Positions 59,470 through 64,000 of a stretch of DNA of 64,000 bases are shown here, in pieces. The notes under the pieces were generated by a model. The model saw only the letters and a program-made list of their open reading frames with translations. It was not told where the DNA came from and searched no databases. Both the position numbers and the translations under genes were made by a program. Each line of letters begins with the position of its first letter. Within the stretch, counting starts at the first letter, position 1. This DNA comes from Polyangiaceae bacterium (GTDB taxonomy: Bacteria; Myxococcota_A; Polyangia; Polyangiales; Polyangiaceae). The stretch is taken from positions 62,001-126,000 of the forward strand of contig JAHBVY010000008.1 of assembly GCA_019637265.1 (NCBI GenBank), written 5' to 3'.

Positions 59470-59515
59470 GCGACTGTGTTACCACACGGAATCGACCCGG
59501 AGCTACCAACCCCCC
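59470..59515 (+). repeat. Dispersed repeat family A, full copy
   Basis: GCGACTGTGTTACCACACGG, AATCGACCCGG, AGCTACCAACCCCCC. It lies between the Hint-lipoprotein promoter and the 3' end of the small membrane protein. Confidence 0.65.
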
Positions 59516-59571
59516 TCCCCCCCTCGAGTGAGCGTGTGCCGCGACCGTCGATGGGCGCGCTCGAGAGCCCG

Positions 59572-59808
59572 CTATCCGTCGCTCTTGCCGCGCGCCGCGA
59601 GCGCCTGTTGCCGCCTGCGCAGCAGGCTGAGCAAGACGAGCACTTCGACCACGGCGATCCCCGCCCCGATGCCCGCGCTGTGCAAGCCGAGCATGCTGAA
59701 GACGAAGCCCAGCACGATGCCCGTGGCCAGACCGGCAGCCAAGGTGATCGCGATGATCGTCGGCCAACCCATGACCGTCAGGTTGCCTGGCTGATGTGGA
59801 TCGTTCAT
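59572..59808 (-). CDS. Small two-helix membrane protein
   Basis: 78 residues from ATG 59808 (MNDPHQPGN). Two hydrophobic segments (TIIAITLAAGLATGIVLGFV, GIGAGIAVVEVLVLLSLL) and a basic end (RRRQQALAARGKSDG). Unknown function; a longer N terminus to 59871 is possible. Confidence 0.5.
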   Translation of the reverse strand: MNDPHQPGNLTVMGWPTIIAITLAAGLATGIVLGFVFSMLGLHSAGIGAGIAVVEVLVLLSLLRRRQQALAARGKSDG

Positions 59809-59935
59809 CCGCGCAGTGTATTCGAGCGCAGCCTCGTACTCCAGCCCTTCATCGCCACGGCGGCTATCCATGTGGGATCTTCTGATGGTTCTCCTCCTCG
59901 AAGAACGCCTCTAGCATTGGGGCGGGGGTTCGAAA

Positions 59936-59955
59936 GCGGGTTGGACGGCACCCAT
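59936..59955 (-). repeat. Dispersed element family B, short copy
   Basis: On the minus strand: GATGGGTGCCGTCCAACCC. The core GTGCCGTCCAACCC is shared with 5209-5250. Confidence 0.4.
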
Positions 59956-60051
59956 CCGCGTGACGCGTGAGGCCGAACCTGCGGGGCTCCGCATAGTCAC
60001 CTCCGATGTCTTCGAGGGGCATCGCGAGCTGCCTCGTGTCATGCTCACGCC

Positions 60052-61110
60052 ATGAGAGCGGTACGTCGGTGGGCCCGGAGCGCGTGGGTGTCCTCAACGC
60101 TGGGTGTGGCGCTGGTCTTCGCCTGCTCGTCCAATGAAGGTGGTGGCTCGCTCGGGGGAGGTGCGGGCGGCACCTCGGGCTCCGGCGGCACCTCAGCCGA
60201 CGCGAGCGCCGACGCCGCACAGCGAGATGGCAGCGCGCTGCTCGACGGCTCCACCCAGGACGGCTCCACCGGCGGCTCGCCGAACGACGGCGGCACACTC
60301 GACGCCGCGACCGACGCGGGGGACGGCGGCGCGATCGAAGACGCCGGAGACAGCGGCACGATCGAAGACAGTGGGACTGACGGAGGCGAAGTCGAGGTCC
60401 CGGCAGACGCGGGGCCGCCTTCGTCGCGTCACGTGGAGCGCCCGCTCGGCACCACGGAGGCAGGCAACGGGTACTGGGAGTACCTGCCGCCCACGTACGA
60501 CTTGGTCTCGTCAGCTCCGCTGCTCGTCTTTTGGCACGGCGTCGGCGAGAACGGCAACGGCACCACGGACCTCCCCAACGTCACCAGGAATGGTCCGCCC
60601 AAGCTGATCAAGAACGACACCTGGCCCAACACCCGTCCGTTCATCGTGCTCAGCCCGCAGAACCAGACCGGCGGCAGCTGTCCGTCGGCGGCCAGCGTCG
60701 ACGCCTTCATCACCTTCGCCAAGGCGACCTATCGAGTCGATCCGAAGCGCATCTACCTCACGGGGCTGAGCTGCGGGGCGATCGGCTCCTGGAATTACCT
60801 CAGAGCCCACCGGGGCAAGGACGTCGCCGCGGCGCTCCTCATCGCCGGCAACCCCGGCAACATCTGGTCAACGGTGGGCTGCGCCTTGGTCGATGAGATC
60901 GCGCTCTGGTCGGTGCACGGCGACCCGGACCCCACCGTCCCCTTCGAGCCGGACCGTGCCGCGATGGAGAGCTTCCTTCAGTGTCCGCAGCCGCGGCGCG
61001 ACGTCCGATGGACGCCCGTCGAGAACGGCGGCCACGACACCTGGACCAAGACCTATGACGGCGACTACGGCGACGTTTACCAGTGGCTACTCGACAACCC
61101 GAAGCCGTGA
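60052..61110 (+). CDS. Lipoprotein with esterase/depolymerase-like hydrolase domain
   Basis: 352 residues. Lipobox VFAC, a Gly/Ser/Asp-rich linker to about residue 125, then an alpha/beta hydrolase: LLVFWHGVGENGNGTTDL (oxyanion), YLTGLSCGAIGSWNYL with the nucleophile Ser in G-x-S-x-G (about residue 242), SVHGDPDPTVPFEPDRA with the Asp and ENGGHDTWTKTYDGDY with the His. This is the arrangement of PHB-depolymerase or feruloyl-esterase-like secreted enzymes. The triad is complete. Substrate unknown. Confidence 0.8.
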   Translation: MRAVRRWARSAWVSSTLGVALVFACSSNEGGGSLGGGAGGTSGSGGTSADASADAAQRDGSALLDGSTQDGSTGGSPNDGGTLDAATDAGDGGAIEDAGDSGTIEDSGTDGGEVEVPADAGPPSSRHVERPLGTTEAGNGYWEYLPPTYDLVSSAPLLVFWHGVGENGNGTTDLPNVTRNGPPKLIKNDTWPNTRPFIVLSPQNQTGGSCPSAASVDAFITFAKATYRVDPKRIYLTGLSCGAIGSWNYLRAHRGKDVAAALLIAGNPGNIWSTVGCALVDEIALWSVHGDPDPTVPFEPDRAAMESFLQCPQPRRDVRWTPVENGGHDTWTKTYDGDYGDVYQWLLDNPKP

Positions 61111-61202
61111 TCTCGCCCTTCGCTTCAACCAATCGCAGCCAGATCGACCCGTGAAGATCGTGATCAGGACGCGTGGGGTGGGGCGTTGGGCAGATAGCGT
61201 GG

Positions 61203-61268
61203 TCACTTCTTCCCGGTCTTCTTCGACTTGGCTGCTCACTTCTTCCCGTGCTTCTTCGACTTGGCTGC
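61203..61268. repeat. 33-bp tandem duplication spanning a stop codon
   Basis: 61203-61235 and 61236-61268 differ at two positions. Each copy holds one TGA on the minus strand, so the last 10 codons and the stop of the giant paralogue are repeated downstream. Confidence 0.8.
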
Positions 61269-64000
61269 TCGCTTCTTCTCGACGTCCTCGAAGCCAGGCC
61301 GGTCACCGGCGCTCCAGCGCGCCCACGCCGCTGCGAACGCCTCGTGCGTGGGGCCGCCGAGCAGCGGCATCCCGAACAGCGGTACGTCGTACAGCTGGGC
61401 GCGGTACGCCTCCATCGGGATCCCGCCCACGTTCTTCTCCCACGCGCCGGGCAAGAACACGTCGCGGCCTGCGCGTTCGCGCTTGCCCTCGAGCAGGAGC
61501 TTCTTCTTCGTCAGCGCGCTGCACGCCTTCTGATAGCGCGCTGGAGTCCATTCGTTGACCTGCAAGATCAGACGCTTGTTGGGGTTCGGTAACGTCAGCA
61601 TTTGCAGGTAGAGCGCCGCCGAGTCCTCATCGACGTCGAGCGCCGCGGCGGCGGTCATGACCAGCTCCTTCGCCGATTTCTGTGGGTTCATTTCGTACCC
61701 ACCCGGCTCCACCGGTGTCTCCTCGATGCGGGCGACGAGCGCCGCGCACTCCTTGGACATCAGGTACGCCGCGTGGCGCGCCACGTCTTGCACGCACACG
61801 CCGTCGTCATCGTCCGATGCGTCGAAGAACGGTTGGACCGCCGCGAGATGCGTGCCGAGCCGTGAGGTGCGCACGTGCAGATCCACTGAGTTCTCTGAGG
61901 CCAAGGCGATCACGGTGCCGTTGTCGCGCCCGGGGCACACCTCCTCGCCGAAGGTCACCTCGATTGACTTGCCGCCGACCTTCTCGAGCAGCGCCCTCTG
62001 CTTCTTCTCGTCGTCCTCCCAATCGCTCCCGAGCTCTACCAGCACGTTGGGATCCTCGAGCAGGGCGCGCACACGCCGGTACAGCGTGGGCAGCGCGTCT
62101 CGGTACTCATCGCCGACTGGCAGGTGCGCGCTCAAGAACGGCACCAAGAGCCCGACCGACTCGATCACCTCGTTGCCGAACGCCTCGTCGTTGATGTCGA
62201 CGAACCACCAGCCGTTGACGCGCTTCAGCTTCGTTGACAAGGCGAGCAGCGGGTTGTCGTCCTCGCTCGCCGTGAGCAGCAGCGTGAGCGCCCTGCGCGC
62301 GCCCATCGGCAACGCGCGGCCCTGCTTGTCCAGCAGGCTGACCACCTCTTCGCGTAGGGGTACGCTCGCGCCGAACAGGCGCTTGGCCGTGCGCACCAAG
62401 CTCGCTCGCACGCTGTCCTCTGCGGACGCTGGCGCCCAGAGCGCCGCGGGCTCCTTCACGTCGCCGAGCCCGGCGAGCAACTCGAGGCGCTGCCCTTCCT
62501 CGAGCTCGCATAGCCTATCCTTCGCGCGCTTGGCGTCGGTCACCTTGATGGCGACCTCCGTCCGCAGCTCCTTGCCGAGGAAGTCGTGGTCATACGCGTG
62601 CAGGTTCGGCAACCCGAGCAATAGCAGCGTCGCCTCGGCCGCGGTCAGCGAACAACCCTCCGCGACCTGGGTCGGTCCCTCTGTGTCCCACGGAGCGCGG
62701 CCTCGCGCCGCGAGCTCACGCAGGAACTCGGCGACGAACGCGCGATCGTCGCGCACCGTGAAGGTGCGCTGGCTCTCCACCGTCGCGTCTTGGGGTACGC
62801 AGAGCTCGCCCTCCAACAACACGTCGACGGACTGGACGTCTTCTTCCTCGTAGTAGTCCATGCGAAAGAGCCAGCATGCGCCGCTCACCTGGGCGATCCA
62901 CGCGTGCTTGCCCTTGGGGCGCGTGAGCAGCGGGGACTTCGTCTTCACCTCGAGCTTCGCGCACGTGAGGGTGCGCCCCATGAGGCCGCTCGCGGCGAAC
63001 CCTTCGAGCAGCGCGACGAGGGTCTTGCGATGCTCGTCGTCACGCGTGCGCGACGCCAGGAAGCACCCCATGCGCGCGAGCGAGTCGAGCGCGCGCTCCC
63101 ACGCCACTGACGAGTCAGTGAGCCTTCCCACCTCATGGGTCTCGAAGGCGCGCGCGACCCGCGCCATGTCGGCGACGCAGAAGCCATCGTGCCAGCCCTC
63201 GGTGGGCAGCTCCGGGAGCGCCGCTTTCACCGCGTCGTCGGTCGGCCCCTCGCCGTCGCCGTCGCCGCCCTCTTGCAGGGCTGTGAGGGCCTTCGCTGCG
63301 CGTGCGGCGCGTACCACGGCGTGGGCGACGCCCGCGCGGATCACCTCGTTCTTCAGCTGCGGGAGCTGCTCCTTCAGCGCCTCGATTGCGGCGCTCCGCG
63401 GCGCTTCATCGTCGTCCAGCTCGTCCTCGTCGATCGCCTCGCGCGCGGCCGCCAGCACGGCCGACGCGGCTTCGTCGGTGAGGCGCCGCAGCACCTCACT
63501 CGCCGCCTGGTCGCGAACGCCGAGGTAGTGAAGCCACGCCGCGCGCGGCATCACCCTGAACCCAGCGGGCTTCAGGCCCTCGTCATCCTCGTCACCACCA
63601 AAGACGCCCGTCTGACCGTTCGCGTCGTACAGCTGCACCGTGTCGTCCACCGAGCGCTGCCACGACGACGACGTGACCACGCCGAGCGGCTGCGCGTGAC
63701 CCGGCCAATCGACGAGCAGATCCACGCGCTCCCCTCGCCAACGCTCGCCGTCGATGCGCACGAGCTCGACGCCCGCGTCGCCACCCTCGTCAGTCTCATT
63801 GTCTTTGATTCGCTCACGACGGGCGTAGCCCACCAAACCGTCCTTGAATCCAAACAGCGATTTTTCCGCGCGCGGCAGCGCTTGCAACGTCACCATTCGC
63901 AATTGAAGCCCGTCCGTCGCCTCCGAGGCTTCACGGACGAATTCAGGCCACGACGCGCGCCCAGTCTTGCCGGTTCGTGGGTCGAGCTCGAGCAACTTGA
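61236..64000 (-). CDS. Giant uncharacterised protein, C-terminal 920 residues (cut by window edge)
   Basis: Paralogue of the protein at 1-3425; the visible part starts where the left copy is about residue 682 (LLELDPRTGKTGRASWPEF) and runs to a Lys-rich tail (EKKRAAKSKKHGKK). The shared part is about two-thirds identical, with gaps in Asp/Glu-rich loops. The section beyond the left copy's cut (HDFLGKELRTEVAIKVTDAK, EEVVSLLDKQGRALPMGARR, CVQDVARHAAYLMSKECAAL) shows the C-terminal half of the family: helical, no signal peptide, no catalytic motif. The basic tail may bind nucleic acid or a partner. The true start and a DUF4132 partner, if it has one, would lie beyond 64000. Confidence 0.8.
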   Translation of the reverse strand, partial: KLLELDPRTGKTGRASWPEFVREASEATDGLQLRMVTLQALPRAEKSLFGFKDGLVGYARRERIKDNETDEGGDAGVELVRIDGERWRGERVDLLVDWPGHAQPLGVVTSSSWQRSVDDTVQLYDANGQTGVFGGDEDDEGLKPAGFRVMPRAAWLHYLGVRDQAASEVLRRLTDEAASAVLAAAREAIDEDELDDDEAPRSAAIEALKEQLPQLKNEVIRAGVAHAVVRAARAAKALTALQEGGDGDGEGPTDDAVKAALPELPTEGWHDGFCVADMARVARAFETHEVGRLTDSSVAWERALDSLARMGCFLASRTRDDEHRKTLVALLEGFAASGLMGRTLTCAKLEVKTKSPLLTRPKGKHAWIAQVSGACWLFRMDYYEEEDVQSVDVLLEGELCVPQDATVESQRTFTVRDDRAFVAEFLRELAARGRAPWDTEGPTQVAEGCSLTAAEATLLLLGLPNLHAYDHDFLGKELRTEVAIKVTDAKRAKDRLCELEEGQRLELLAGLGDVKEPAALWAPASAEDSVRASLVRTAKRLFGASVPLREEVVSLLDKQGRALPMGARRALTLLLTASEDDNPLLALSTKLKRVNGWWFVDINDEAFGNEVIESVGLLVPFLSAHLPVGDEYRDALPTLYRRVRALLEDPNVLVELGSDWEDDEKKQRALLEKVGGKSIEVTFGEEVCPGRDNGTVIALASENSVDLHVRTSRLGTHLAAVQPFFDASDDDDGVCVQDVARHAAYLMSKECAALVARIEETPVEPGGYEMNPQKSAKELVMTAAAALDVDEDSAALYLQMLTLPNPNKRLILQVNEWTPARYQKACSALTKKKLLLEGKRERAGRDVFLPGAWEKNVGGIPMEAYRAQLYDVPLFGMPLLGGPTHEAFAAAWARWSAGDRPGFEDVEKKRAAKSKKHGKK

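Noticed and set aside
59915-59950. tRNA-like TTCGAA box
   Set aside because: No acceptor stem or anticodon loop could be matched around it.

Overview
The window is about 64 kb of very GC-rich DNA. Genes are densely packed and often overlap by 1-7 bases. There are many lipoproteins with a Cys lipobox followed by long Gly/Ser/Thr/Ala-rich linkers (9501, 50625, 51015, 56972, 60052), plus many small regulators, SUKH/Imm-type proteins and stand-alone methyltransferases. This is the style of a large-genome myxobacterium (Myxococcota, possibly the Sandaracinaceae/Polyangiales side). That placement is inferred from composition and gene content only; there is no rRNA. I see no tRNA gene or CRISPR array.

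Layout. 1-4366 (minus): a giant protein, cut by the left edge, translationally coupled to a DUF4132 protein. 4530-8458: a methyltransferase, a decayed LysR/hydrolase pair, a short-chain dehydrogenase, an Imm51-like protein and a DUF1905/YdeI protein. 8612-15308: methyltransferase, lipoprotein hydrolase, TPR protein, zinc metallopeptidase and two uncharacterised genes. 15361-17349: a TetR/ICMT divergent pair with a perfect 18-bp palindrome between, then an AbrB-Doc toxin-antitoxin pair. 17514-20656: small secreted proteins, a cupin, a VOC/sigma-like pair and gene debris. 20785-28856: an eight-gene, fully overlapping operon (radical SAM, two asparagine-synthetase-type proteins, a 29-residue ORF, two glycosyltransferases, a sugar-kinase-fold protein, a PIG-L deacetylase) bracketed by copies of one repeat. 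This is the best candidate for an undescribed system. 29123-39612: papain-like lipoprotein, P-type ATPase, SUKH protein, AAC(3)-like acetyltransferase, YegS-like lipid kinase, a nitrilase-fold membrane protein divergent from a TetR gene. 39613-45273: hairpin-rich intergenic region, frameshifted hydrolase, methyltransferase, a degenerate Ada, HigBA. 45457-48438: an IS66 element with 8-bp target duplications inside a gene that can be rejoined in frame. 48454-61110: a radical SAM fusion protein, lipoproteins, MscS-type channel, VOC/ArsR and VOC/ECF pairs, a DKNYY protein between 161-bp direct repeats, a Hint-domain lipoprotein and an esterase-like lipoprotein. 61236-64000 (minus): the C-terminal 920 residues of a paralogue of the giant protein at the left end.

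Between the genes lie at least three families of short dispersed repeats. They are rich in C-runs followed by A-runs, sit mostly at gene 3' ends, and in two places provide the C terminus of a neighbouring reading frame. They look like a genome-wide REP-like or terminator-like population and may have helped move cassettes in and out.
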